A DNA stretch of 16,478 nucleotides from Planctomycetaceae bacterium (GTDB lineage: Bacteria > Planctomycetota > Planctomycetia > Pirellulales > Pirellulaceae), in contig SXHS01000029.1 in the NCBI GenBank assembly GCA_005773145.1, positions 1 through 16,478 of the forward strand, given 5' to 3'. The translations under genes were made by a program, and so were the position numbers. Position 1 is the stretch's first letter. Each line of letters begins with the position of its first letter. The notes beneath the pieces were generated by a model. The model ran no database searches. It was given only the letters and a program-made list of their open reading frames with translations, and had not been told where the DNA came from. Below, piece after piece: positions 1 through 8,482 of the stretch.

Positions 1-171
1 CACGCCATGACGAGCTTTTTACTGGATTCGCCCTTGGCGGTGTTTTTGGTCTCCACCGCAGCCTACGGGTTTGCCACGGCGGCGATGCTGATTCCGGCGA
101 TTCACGAGTTCGATTTTGCTCAAGGACGTGGCTCGGCGGCGGATGGTGATCATTCCGCACTTTCATCATGA
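1..171 (+). CDS. C-terminal end of an unknown membrane protein (5' partial)
   Basis: The frame is open from the first base and ends at TGA 169-171, giving 56 visible codons. The visible part holds one hydrophobic stretch of about 25 residues (SPLAVFLVSTAAYGF onward), which looks like a membrane segment, then a short polar tail rich in Ser, Ala and Asp. The stop overlaps the ATG of the next gene as ATGA, which suggests an operon with translational coupling to the CNNM pair. An in-frame ATG at position 7 means it could be a 54-aa protein almost entirely inside the window, but its ribosome binding site would lie outside, so I treat it as partial. I do not recognise the family. Confidence 0.5.
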   Translation, partial: HAMTSFLLDSPLAVFLVSTAAYGFATAAMLIPAIHEFDFAQGRGSAADGDHSALSS

Positions 172-1439
172 GCCTGTTGTGGGACCTTGTGCATTGGCTC
201 TTTGCGATGGCCGTCATGATCGGCTTGTCGAGTTATTTCTCGGCCAGCGAAGCGGCCCTGTTCTGTTTGCGTTGGCAAGATCGGCAACGACTGGCCGGTG
301 GGAATCGTGCGCAACGAACCGCATCGCGTCTGTTGGAGAGTCCCGACCGCCTGCTATCGGGCGTGTTGTTCTGTAACCTGACCGTGAACATTGGCTACTT
401 CGCAACCGCGTCAGCTGCGGGCCTGCGCATGAAACAGGCCGCTGGTGATCGCGAATTGCCCGTCTTGATTTTCACGCTCGGATCGATCCTGGCTCTGATA
501 TTTTTCGGCGAGTTGCTCCCCAAGAGCCTGGCCGTGCTACGTCCGGCGCTGGTCGCCAGCTGGGTCAGTGTCCCCTTGGCTGGCTTCGTGCGACTGGTCG
601 ATCCCGTGATGCCCCTGTTACGTACGGTCAATTTGCTCTCCCGGCGATTATTGTGGCCCGCATTCACCGCCGAACCCTATCTCGAGATCGTCGATTTGGA
701 ACGGGCGATTGAACTATCCACCTCGGACACGCAATTGGTCAAGCAGGAAAAAAAAGTATTGCAGGCGATCGTGACGTTATCGGATATCCGCGCCGAGGAG
801 TGGATGCGCCCGCGCAGTCAATTCCGCACGTATCGGGCTCCGGTCAGCCTGAAACAGCTGCAAAGCCAGATGACGACCGACGATTTGTTGTTGGTGATCG
901 AGGACGACCAGCACGAAGTCCTCGCGGCGATCGATTTGCGAAACGTCTGGCGTCCGCGCGAGGATCAATGGGAACTGGAGGCGGAACCCGTGCTGTATGC
1001 CCCTTGGTGTGCCAGTGTGGCCGATGTGTTGCAGATGTTGGTCGGCCATCAGCGTGAGACCGCCGCCATCGTCAATGAACTAGGCGAGACGCGAGGCCTG
1101 TTGACACGCGCGGATATCTTGGAGACCGTATTTTCGGACCGTGATGGTCGAAGCGAACGCTTCTTGAATCGAGACGCGTTCCGGCCGCTCAGCGATCAAC
1201 GTTGGCAGATCACCAGCTTAACGACCTTGCGACGATTGGCACGCGAATTTGATGTGGAGCTCCCGGCCACGCGCAATGTCACCGTGGGGGGCGTGGTTCA
1301 GGAGGTGCTGGGACGATCACCAGAAATCGGGGATACGTGTGAGTGGGGGCCGTTTCAGTTTCGCGTGACGGAGTGCGACGAGTCGGGGAACCAGATCCTT
1401 CAATTGCAACAGCTAGGTCCGGAGGATACACCTCCATGA
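168..1439 (+). CDS. CNNM/CorC (HlyC)-family membrane protein with CBS pair and CorC_HlyC domain
   Basis: This is a 423-aa member of the family once called 'hemolysin C' or CorC, now linked to Mg2+/Co2+ efflux and magnesium homeostasis at the inner membrane. Residues about 1-175 form the DUF21/CNNM membrane domain. It has hydrophobic segments near 5-27, 60-82, 95-118 and 125-150 and the family-type motif GELLPKSL after the third segment. Residues about 200-335 fit a CBS pair, an adenine nucleotide-binding module. Residues about 340-415 fit the C-terminal CorC_HlyC domain (RNVTVGGVVQEVLG region). The length is normal for the family. Its ATG overlaps the stop of the upstream gene and its own TGA overlaps the next ATG, so the three genes are probably coupled. 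The family is clear; the transported ion is inferred. Confidence 0.88.
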   Translation: MSLLWDLVHWLFAMAVMIGLSSYFSASEAALFCLRWQDRQRLAGGNRAQRTASRLLESPDRLLSGVLFCNLTVNIGYFATASAAGLRMKQAAGDRELPVLIFTLGSILALIFFGELLPKSLAVLRPALVASWVSVPLAGFVRLVDPVMPLLRTVNLLSRRLLWPAFTAEPYLEIVDLERAIELSTSDTQLVKQEKKVLQAIVTLSDIRAEEWMRPRSQFRTYRAPVSLKQLQSQMTTDDLLLVIEDDQHEVLAAIDLRNVWRPREDQWELEAEPVLYAPWCASVADVLQMLVGHQRETAAIVNELGETRGLLTRADILETVFSDRDGRSERFLNRDAFRPLSDQRWQITSLTTLRRLAREFDVELPATRNVTVGGVVQEVLGRSPEIGDTCEWGPFQFRVTECDESGNQILQLQQLGPEDTPP

Positions 1440-2410
1440 TCGCGTTGCTGCTTCTACTGATGTTGTGTTCCGCCATCTGCATGAGCGCGCTGTTCAGTGG
1501 CACGGAAACCGGCTTCTATCGCGTGACGCGTGTCCGCTTGGTGCTCGACGCGCTGGGAGGCAACTGGCTTGCCCGCTGCCTGGTATGGTTGGCAAACAAT
1601 CCCACCGTGGTGATCGCAACAACGCTCACCGGCAACAATTTAGCCAACTATGTGGCAACCCTGGCCATGGTCTTGTTGGTGGAACGGTGGTCGCCATTCC
1701 CAGCCAGCGCCACAGAAGTCCTCGCCCCCCTACTCTTGACCCCCCTATTATTTGTGTACGGCGAGCTATTGCCAAAGTACTTATTTCACGCGGCCCCCAA
1801 TCAGCTCCTTCGTCGGGCGGCGATCCCGCTCTTGTGCTTCACGTTCTTGTTCGCACCCATTACGGCCGTGTTGTGGATCTTGGGACGTGTGGTGCAAGCC
1901 ACGTTGGGAGAGTCTCCGGCGACCGTGCGCTCGCGCCTAGCTCGTCAGGAACTGGAACGACTCCTGGAAGAAGGGCACGAGACGGGTATTCTGCGGCCGA
2001 TCCAACGACAATTGTCGCAGGCCCTATTCATAGCCGCGAACGACCCGGTGACGCGGTTCAGCACCCCCTTGGGGCAATCCCCCGTGGTCAGCCCCAACTC
2101 CAGTCGCTCGCAGGTGCTGCGAGCCGCACGCCGACATGGCACACCACTGGTGATCGTACGGGACGAACGGGGACGCCGCTTGATGGGCTACGTGCGCGTG
2201 TTCGATCTGTTGACGACCCCCGACCCATGGACGCGCGCCATTCAGCCCTTTCTGCTGATCGCACCCACAACTTCGCATCTGAACGCGTTGGTTCGCTTGC
2301 AGAATGCCGAGGTTCCCGTGGGCCTGGTGGGGGTACCTGGGGGCCGCACTTGGGGCCTGTTGTACCGGGATCGGTTGCTCGATCCGCTCCTGCCGGGGAA
2401 CCGCAACTAG
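1436..2410 (+). CDS. CNNM/DUF21-family membrane protein, short paralogue without the CorC_HlyC domain
   Basis: This 324-aa protein is related to its upstream neighbour. It has a DUF21-type membrane domain in residues about 1-165, with hydrophobic segments near 1-20, 50-80, 95-115 and 135-160 and the matching motif GELLPKYL. A degenerate CBS-like region follows at about 190-315 (GTPLVIVRDERGRRLMGYVR). It ends there: the C-terminal CorC_HlyC domain of the first paralogue is absent. The frame is open further upstream, but I chose ATG 1436 because the hydrophobic N-terminus begins there, a GGAGGA sits at 1421-1426, and the upstream TGA overlaps the ATG. The tandem, coupled arrangement suggests the two products may work as a heteromer. 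That is inference, as is any role in metal ion transport. Confidence 0.82.
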   Translation: MIALLLLLMLCSAICMSALFSGTETGFYRVTRVRLVLDALGGNWLARCLVWLANNPTVVIATTLTGNNLANYVATLAMVLLVERWSPFPASATEVLAPLLLTPLLFVYGELLPKYLFHAAPNQLLRRAAIPLLCFTFLFAPITAVLWILGRVVQATLGESPATVRSRLARQELERLLEEGHETGILRPIQRQLSQALFIAANDPVTRFSTPLGQSPVVSPNSSRSQVLRAARRHGTPLVIVRDERGRRLMGYVRVFDLLTTPDPWTRAIQPFLLIAPTTSHLNALVRLQNAEVPVGLVGVPGGRTWGLLYRDRLLDPLLPGNRN

Positions 2411-2652
2411 CGTCATAGTCGACAGAACCCGTTGCACCCGGGGTCCGGCACGATGCGTTCCGTTCGCCAAATCGCCCCGAGCCGTTTGACGCGCGCCACC
2501 GCACGACGTAGGTTTGGGTGGCGACCGAGATCGACTGCGACCACCCCGCCTGGGCAACGGCCTGCATGCGGCCATTTCTAGCCTGTACGACCTTCGGCCG
2601 CGCGGCGTACGTCCCATTCCTCGGTGCATGGTGATTCAGGAGCTCAGTAGCA

Positions 2653-2892
2653 ATGACAAAAACCATTGATTCGCCCCGTTCCATCTTTATGGATCGCCGC
2701 TCGCCGGTCACGCCCGAATCGTCCATCGGGGTTGAGCGTCGTCAGTTCTCCAACAGCTACGACAACCTGTCCCCCGCCGCTCAGGAATTGGCCACCGCCA
2801 TCGATAGCTACAAGCTCCATCATCGCCGTCGATTCATCACCTACGACGAGATCATGGCCGTGATCGAACAACTCGGCTATCACAAGGGCTAG
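2653..2892 (+). CDS. Small conserved hypothetical protein (79 aa), planctomycete type
   Basis: This is a soluble 79-residue protein with no signal peptide or membrane segment. The first 30 residues are low in structure and rich in Ser, Pro and Arg. The C-terminal 50 (YDNLSPAAQELATAID, then HHRRRFITYDEIMAVIEQLG) read as a compact alpha-helical, basic domain. I recognise this pattern from memory as a family widespread in planctomycetes, with no known function. An AGGAG at 2638-2642 precedes the ATG at a good distance. A weak promoter-like pair lies at 2486-2491 (TTGACG) and 2509-2514 (TAGGTT). The gene stands alone after a 242-bp gap in which I see no other gene, and its stop lies 1 bp from the stop of convergent mutM. 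The helical, Arg-rich domain could bind nucleic acid or a partner protein; this is a guess. Confidence 0.8.
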   Translation: MTKTIDSPRSIFMDRRSPVTPESSIGVERRQFSNSYDNLSPAAQELATAIDSYKLHHRRRFITYDEIMAVIEQLGYHKG

Positions 2893-2893
2893 A

Positions 2894-3730
2894 TCACCGA
2901 GGTTGGCAGACGGGGCAATAGAACGTGGACCGTTGTGCCTGAACCATGCGCACGATCCGGCCACTGCCGCACGTCAGACATTCCGCCCCGGCGCGAGCAT
3001 ACACAAGGTGGTGCGCCTGGTAGGACCCTTGCTGATTGAGCGCATTGCGATAGGTCCCGTCGTTCAACGTGGAGCCCTCGTAGCGTATCGCCGCTCGCAA
3101 CACTTGTCGCAGGGATCGATGCACCCGGCGCCAGTCGGCCGTGTCCAGTCGATGGCACATCTGCGCGGGAGAAACTTTCGCGAAGTGCAAAATTTCCGAC
3201 GCATAAAGGTTGCCAACCCCGGCCAAAGCCCGCTGGTCCATTAGGGCCACCTTGATCGCCCGCCGGCTCGTTCCCAGGCGGGTCTGCAGGTCCCGCGCCG
3301 AAATTGTCAGCGCATCCGGACCAACACGATCGGGTGGAAAGTGCTGCAACAACTCGTCCGTGCGCAATAGAACCACCGATCCCAACCCACGACGGTCCCA
3401 ATACAACAGGCGGCTAACATCCCCCCCAGACAATTGCAGCTCCAACCGTACGTGAGCCCCATCCGGGGGATCCGCCAACAGCACCAACCCGGTCATACGC
3501 GGCTCGAACACCATGGTCTCACCCCCGGCCGTGTGGACGAGGACTCGCTTCCCCAAGCGGCCGATCTCAGTCACCACCTGCCCCAACAGGCGAGCGCGGA
3601 AGGCGCCCAACCGCGGGGCGAGGCGGATCGGTTTCAGCGAGTTGCGCGGCGTGTGGAGGGCCACGATCCGGCATCCTACCACCGGACCTATGCCCCGCCG
3701 CATGGTTTCGACTTCTGGGAGTTCTGGCAT
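2894..3730 (-). CDS. mutM: Formamidopyrimidine-DNA glycosylase / AP lyase (Fpg)
   Basis: Fpg removes oxidised purines such as 8-oxoguanine and Fapy lesions and cleaves the abasic site by beta/delta-elimination. The 278-aa product starts MPELPEVET, the family hallmark: after Met removal, Pro is the catalytic Schiff-base nucleophile and the next Glu the general acid. This fixes the start at 3730 although the frame stays open to 3787. Lys61 in GRLGKR fits the conserved beta-hairpin lysine. GVGNLYASEILHFAKVSP is the helix-two-turn-helix region. A zinc finger closes the protein (CLTC, 17 residues, CPVC); the usual spacer is about 16. The gene runs towards the 79-aa gene and away from the metallopeptidase-like gene. 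No strong Shine-Dalgarno is visible. Nei/endonuclease VIII is less likely because of the N-terminus and the AQRSTFYC finger. Confidence 0.96.
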   Translation of the reverse strand: MPELPEVETMRRGIGPVVGCRIVALHTPRNSLKPIRLAPRLGAFRARLLGQVVTEIGRLGKRVLVHTAGGETMVFEPRMTGLVLLADPPDGAHVRLELQLSGGDVSRLLYWDRRGLGSVVLLRTDELLQHFPPDRVGPDALTISARDLQTRLGTSRRAIKVALMDQRALAGVGNLYASEILHFAKVSPAQMCHRLDTADWRRVHRSLRQVLRAAIRYEGSTLNDGTYRNALNQQGSYQAHHLVYARAGAECLTCGSGRIVRMVQAQRSTFYCPVCQPR

Positions 3731-3770
3731 CTGGAAATTCCGAAAAAAACACCCGGCAACCCGCGGGGGC

Positions 3771-3809
3771 ATGGTAGACTTTCGCACCCCCGTGCGCGTC
3801 CATTACCAT
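3771..3809. promoter_or_regulatory. Imperfect 39-bp palindrome between divergent genes
   Basis: Arms pair in three nested blocks: ATGGTA (3771-3776) with TACCAT (3804-3809), GAC (3777-3779) with GTC (3798-3800), and CGCAC (3783-3787) with GTGCG (3792-3796) around a CCCC loop. That makes 14 base pairs broken by small internal loops. It lies 41 bp upstream of mutM's start and 46 bp upstream of the TTG start of the metallopeptidase-trpBA cluster. It could be an operator for a dimeric regulator or an RNA hairpin in a leader. The pairing is seen; the function is not known. Confidence 0.45.
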
Positions 3810-3842
3810 AGCAGTTGGACGGACGCCCAGTACCGCGTCGCC

Positions 3843-3858
3843 GGAGATTTGCATCTTG
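3843..3858 (+). promoter_or_regulatory. Ribosome binding site that supports a TTG start
   Basis: GGAG at 3843-3846 sits 9 nt before TTG 3856-3858. The nearest in-frame ATG (3931) has no comparable purine-rich site and would remove the positively charged part of the signal sequence, so TTG is the better start. Confidence 0.55.
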
Positions 3859-4745
3859 CCCAAACACGATCCCTGCCCCCTGCCCCGTTGTCCCCTGCTT
3901 TCTTGGCGCCCCATCTCCGTCACCCGGTGGATGTGGTTTGCGTTCTGCACCATACCCCTATGCACGCTGTCATCGGGCTGGGTTGCCGCCACAGCCCAGG
4001 CGACAGAGGTCCGTCAACAAGAGTTAAAATCCAATCAGTCCAGCAAGCGCAACACGGGCAGCGCCCAAATATTGACCGGTCATACGGTGCTGCTCAACGT
4101 GTTCGTCGCCGACATCGAGTCGGATTGGAGCGATGCGCAGAAGCAATCGATCTTGGGAAATATGGAGCAATCGCTGAGATTTTTATCCGCCTGCGCCGAG
4201 CCGTACCAGATGGATGTGCGATTTGAACAGCATAACCTTGGCTCGGCCACGATGCCCAGCCGTGTTCCCAGCGATCCCTTTGCGAACCCCGCATGGACCG
4301 AGCGGGCGATTCAGTTGGCCGTAGGGCAAGACGCCATGACCTTGGTGCGGGAATGGTCGCGGAAACACAACGCGGATAACGTCGTCCTCTGCTTGCATGT
4401 GAACAAACCCTCTCAGTCCTACAATCTGGCCCACTATGCCAACGTTGAAGACTGTTATCGGGCAGAGCGAACGGTCTGCTTCGGACGCTATCCCGACGGA
4501 CGGGCCACGGCGGCGGCCACCTACGCGCATGAGATCCTACATCTATTCGGCGCGGGGGACTTGTATTTCCCCTATGATACATCCAGCACGCGGCGGCGCA
4601 TGGCCAACCAGCTGTTTCCCAATGACATCATGTTGCGCGTGGACTACGACCTCGCCGGGCTGAACGTAGGACCCTTTACTGCCTTTCGCGTGGGCTGGTC
4701 GCGCGAGCTGCACGCGGATCACCGGCTCTTCGAGGATCGTGATTG

Positions 4746-4746
<1 letters not shown>
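3856..4746 (+). CDS. Exported HExxH zinc metallopeptidase-like protein
   Basis: This 296-aa protein has an N-terminal secretion signal: basic residues up to Arg24, a hydrophobic core (about 25-45), and a likely cleavage site after ATAQA near residue 49. Towards the C-terminus (about residues 221-233) is AAATYAHEILHLFGAGDLY. It contains HExxHxxGxxD, which is close to the zinc site of metzincin-like peptidases (two His, catalytic Glu, conserved Gly, Asp as a possible third ligand). The middle (VLLNVFVADIESDW onward) does not match a family I can name. It is probably a periplasmic or secreted protease, but activity is inferred from the motif only. Its TGA overlaps the trpB ATG as TGATG, so it seems to share an mRNA with trpBA. 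A link to tryptophan synthesis is not obvious. Confidence 0.75.
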
Positions 4747-5981
<1,235 letters not shown>

Positions 5982-6027
5982 GGTCCCAAGATCCGAACTC
6001 CCGTACCAAGAGCGAGTACTCACACGC

Positions 6028-6846
6028 ATGTCCGCCATTGATACCCGATTCCAGGAAATGCGCGCCGCTGGACGCAAGGCCCTCATCCCCTTCATCACGG
6101 CTGGTGATCCGAGTTTGACCTTCACCCGTGCCGTGGTCGAAGAACTCGACCGACGGGGCTGTAGTCTTTGCGAGTTGGGTATTCCCTACAGCGACCCCAT
6201 CGCCGATGGCCCTGTGATTCAGGCCTCGTACACGCATGCACTCGCGGCTGGCGTCACCCTGAGCAATATCTTGGCCACGACTGGCGACCTCACGCGTTCC
6301 GTTACCACGCCGCTCGTCATGATGGTCAGCCTGGCGATCATCCAGCGCCGCAATCCGTCCCGTTTCGTGTCCGAAGCCGTGCAGGCGGGGGTCTCGGGGC
6401 TGATCATCCCCGACCTGCTCTTGGAGGAAGCCGCGCCCATGGCGGAACTATGCCGCCAGGCCGACCTTTCGTTGATCCGACTCGTGACCCCCACTACCCC
6501 GCGGGAGCGGGCGATTCGCATCGCCGAGCAATCAACAGGATTTCTCTACTACGTCTCCATCGCCGGTATCACCGGCGAGCGTAGCGAATTGCCGCCGGAT
6601 CTGGTGGACAATGTACGCTGGGTGCGCGAACGCACGGCGTGTCCCGTCTGCATCGGCTTTGGCATCAGCCAACCCGAGCATGTGCGCCATCTGGCACCAG
6701 TCGCCGATGGCCTTATCGTCGGATCAGCCATCATGCGCCGCGTTGCTGCGGCACGCGAGTTGGCCACAAACGAAACACAGGTCGTCGCGGAGATTGGCCA
6801 ATACGTGCAAACCCTGCTGGATGCCCTGCCGGTAGCCAAGACCTGA
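6028..6846 (+). CDS. trpA: Tryptophan synthase alpha chain
   Basis: TrpA cleaves indole-3-glycerol phosphate to indole and glyceraldehyde 3-phosphate and channels the indole to TrpB. The 272-aa product is a TIM barrel of normal length. PFITAGDPSL is the first strand. ELGIPYSDPIADGPVIQ carries the catalytic Glu (ELG) and Asp (SDPIADG). YVSIAGITGER is loop 6, and VCIGFGIS plus ADGLIVGSAIM form the phosphate site. The frame is open far upstream inside trpB, but ATG 6028 is where the family's N-terminus starts (TRFQEMRAAGRKALIPFI). The ribosome site is weak (GAGCGAG at 6010-6016). The gene ends the trpBA cluster. I see no convincing rho-independent terminator after it, only a short CCGG hairpin and a later T-run that do not line up well. 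Confidence 0.97.
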   Translation: MSAIDTRFQEMRAAGRKALIPFITAGDPSLTFTRAVVEELDRRGCSLCELGIPYSDPIADGPVIQASYTHALAAGVTLSNILATTGDLTRSVTTPLVMMVSLAIIQRRNPSRFVSEAVQAGVSGLIIPDLLLEEAAPMAELCRQADLSLIRLVTPTTPRERAIRIAEQSTGFLYYVSIAGITGERSELPPDLVDNVRWVRERTACPVCIGFGISQPEHVRHLAPVADGLIVGSAIMRRVAAARELATNETQVVAEIGQYVQTLLDALPVAKT

Positions 6847-6897
6847 ACGAGCACCGGGGCCACTCCGGATCCACCGGAAAAACCGGACCGATCTGTC

Positions 6898-6927
6898 TTG
6901 ACCGGACTCTTTTTTCCGAGCTACAAT
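6898..6927 (+). promoter_or_regulatory. Sigma-70-like promoter for the 181-aa gene
   Basis: TTGACC (6898-6903) and TACAAT (6922-6927) are 18 bp apart, each one base from consensus. Transcription would start near 6934, about 67 nt before ATG 7001. The leader holds a possible hairpin, GGGTGGT (6937-6943) with ACCACCC (6968-6974). This is the best promoter match I saw in the window. Confidence 0.6.
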
Positions 6928-7000
6928 TAAGTAGTCGGGTGGTGGGTGCGCCGTCTTATCTCCGCCGACCACCCCGGCGATTGGGCACGAGGGACTGGCT

Positions 7001-7546
7001 ATGTACGCTGAGTCACCAAGCGTGTTGCGACGTTTCTTCTCGGGAATTTCCGAGTACACCTTTGGTGTTCGCTTGGGCATGGCGGACCCGCCGCTCATCG
7101 ATTACATCAGTGATTTGCTCACTCGCTTCGTACGTCACGATGTCATCTATCACGTGCGCGATCCGAGCGGTCAGAGATTGCAGGATGTCCACGCGATGCT
7201 GGGGGAGGCTCAGGAACGCGTGGGGGACGCGCGCCGCGAAGTACATCGGCACATCGGTGATTACACGCTGTTTTGGAGTGGCGTGTATCCCGAGACGTTG
7301 CGTGGTGCGCCCACGCCGCGGCGGGGCGGCGACCCGGTCGTGGACTATCAGGAAGAGGGGAAGCGGGCCTATTGGATTGCCAGTACCATCCAGTCCGGTA
7401 GCCAAGTCGAGCCGCCAGCCGATGTCTTGGAGCGGCTCAGTCGTAACTTCGAAGTGTGCGCGTTCGGCCTGCGAGAGATCCGTAGCGAGTGGGAACGGCG
7501 CGATGTAGATGATCGCCCTCCCCCGCCGTTGCTGCTGGGCCCCTGA
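7001..7546 (+). CDS. Conserved hypothetical protein (181 aa), planctomycete type
   Basis: This is a soluble, charged protein with no signal peptide or membrane segment. The N-terminal region (MYAESPSVLRRFFSGISEYT, then PPLIDYISDLLTRFVRHD) is a pattern I recognise from memory as conserved in planctomycetes, but no function is known to me. The middle (EAQERVGDARREVHRHIGDY, followed by WSGVYPETLR) is likely helical. The C-terminus ends in a proline-rich tail. ATG 7001 has a GAGGGA at 6989-6994. The gene has its own predicted promoter and stands alone. It converges with the ABC ATPase gene, leaving 9 bp between the stops and no room for a separate terminator. Confidence 0.85.
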   Translation: MYAESPSVLRRFFSGISEYTFGVRLGMADPPLIDYISDLLTRFVRHDVIYHVRDPSGQRLQDVHAMLGEAQERVGDARREVHRHIGDYTLFWSGVYPETLRGAPTPRRGGDPVVDYQEEGKRAYWIASTIQSGSQVEPPADVLERLSRNFEVCAFGLREIRSEWERRDVDDRPPPPLLLGP

Positions 7547-7555
7547 CGCATACCC

Positions 7556-8482
7556 TCACGACACAAGCCCTTTGGTGACCATCATGAAGACATCTTCGAG
7601 CGAAGGTTCCTTTTCCGCGAAGCTGCGGATGCCAATGTGCTGATCGACCAACCGCTTCAACAATTGGCTGACGCTTTCGTCGTCCCCTCCCCACTCCAAT
7701 GTGACCTGGCCGTTGTCTTGTTCCAGGTTCAAACACTCTGCAGAACTGCGCATGATGGAAATGCCTCGCTCAGCATTGGAGGTGAACCGTACATTCAGGA
7801 TGCGATTTCGTCGGATCTTTCGATACACCTCGTCGATGGGACCGTGCATCAGCAGTTGGCCACGCTCGATGATTCCGATGGAACTGCAACAGTCGGCCAA
7901 TTCGGTCAAGATATGGCTCGATATCAGAATCGTTTTCCCCATGCGACGCAGCTCTTTCAATAGCGCCTTGACTTCCAGCCGTGCGCGGGGATCCAGACCG
8001 CTGGAGGGTTCGTCCAAGATGAGCACGGGCGGGTCGTGCACCAACGTCTTGGCCAGACAAAGTCGCTGCTTCATACCGCGCGACAGGCTGTTCACATAGT
8101 CATCCCGCTTATGGGTCAGATCCAATAATTCCAAAACATCGTGGATCACCTGCTTACGCTTGGAGCGGCCGATCGCATAGGCAACCGCAAAAAAATCCAA
8201 AAATTCCCATACCTTCATGCCGTCATACACGCCAAAGTCGTCCGGCATGTAGCCCACGCTGCGCCGCACACCCATGGGATCCCCAGAAACGCTGCAACCA
8301 TTCACTGTCCCATCGCCGCGAGTCGCCTTCACGAGCGTCGCCAAGAAGCGGATTGTGGTGCTCTTACCCGCTCCATTGGGACCAATAAAGCCGAATAATT
8401 CCCCTTGCTCGATCTTAAGATTCAGATCTTGCACGGCCACAAACTCGCCGTAATCCTTGCCGAACCCCGTTAGCTCAATCAT
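7556..8482 (-). CDS. ABC transporter ATP-binding protein (ABC-2 / GldA-like type)
   Basis: The 308-aa product has a full nucleotide-binding domain: Walker A GPNGAGKST near residue 35, signature LSRGMKQR near 139, Walker B LILDEPSSGLDPRAR near 160, and the switch His in ISSHILTE near 194. A C-terminal extension of about 90 residues follows and ends SLEDVFMMVTKG, as in ATPases of ABC-2 exporters (multidrug, copper NosF-like, gliding GldA-like). It would power a membrane export or envelope process. No permease gene is next to it. Its ATG overlaps the stop of the 885-aa gene (ATGA on the minus strand), so the two are cotranscribed and probably partners. The substrate is unknown. Confidence 0.93.
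   Translation of the reverse strand: MIELTGFGKDYGEFVAVQDLNLKIEQGELFGFIGPNGAGKSTTIRFLATLVKATRGDGTVNGCSVSGDPMGVRRSVGYMPDDFGVYDGMKVWEFLDFFAVAYAIGRSKRKQVIHDVLELLDLTHKRDDYVNSLSRGMKQRLCLAKTLVHDPPVLILDEPSSGLDPRARLEVKALLKELRRMGKTILISSHILTELADCCSSIGIIERGQLLMHGPIDEVYRKIRRNRILNVRFTSNAERGISIMRSSAECLNLEQDNGQVTLEWGGDDESVSQLLKRLVDQHIGIRSFAEKEPSLEDVFMMVTKGLVS

Noticed and set aside
1343..1435. Upstream extension of the second CNNM gene
   Set aside because: The 31 extra codons lie inside the first gene's frame and are not hydrophobic; ATG 1436 has a ribosome site and a stop/start overlap.
1465..2418. 317-codon open frame overlapping the second CNNM gene
   Set aside because: It is a shadow frame, very rich in Gly, Arg and Pro with no motifs, while the other frame encodes a clear membrane domain.
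2486..2514. Promoter for the 79-aa gene
   Set aside because: The -10 (TAGGTT) matches at only 3 of 6 positions; too weak to list as a feature.
2024..2726. Two long minus-strand open frames across the end of the second CNNM gene and the following gap
   Set aside because: Their translations are low-complexity Arg/Gly/Pro/Ser sequence without a start signal; GC-rich DNA produces such frames by chance.
6847..6920. Rho-independent terminator after trpA
   Set aside because: The CCGG-based hairpin and the T-run at 6910-6915 are separated and overlap the promoter; not convincing.
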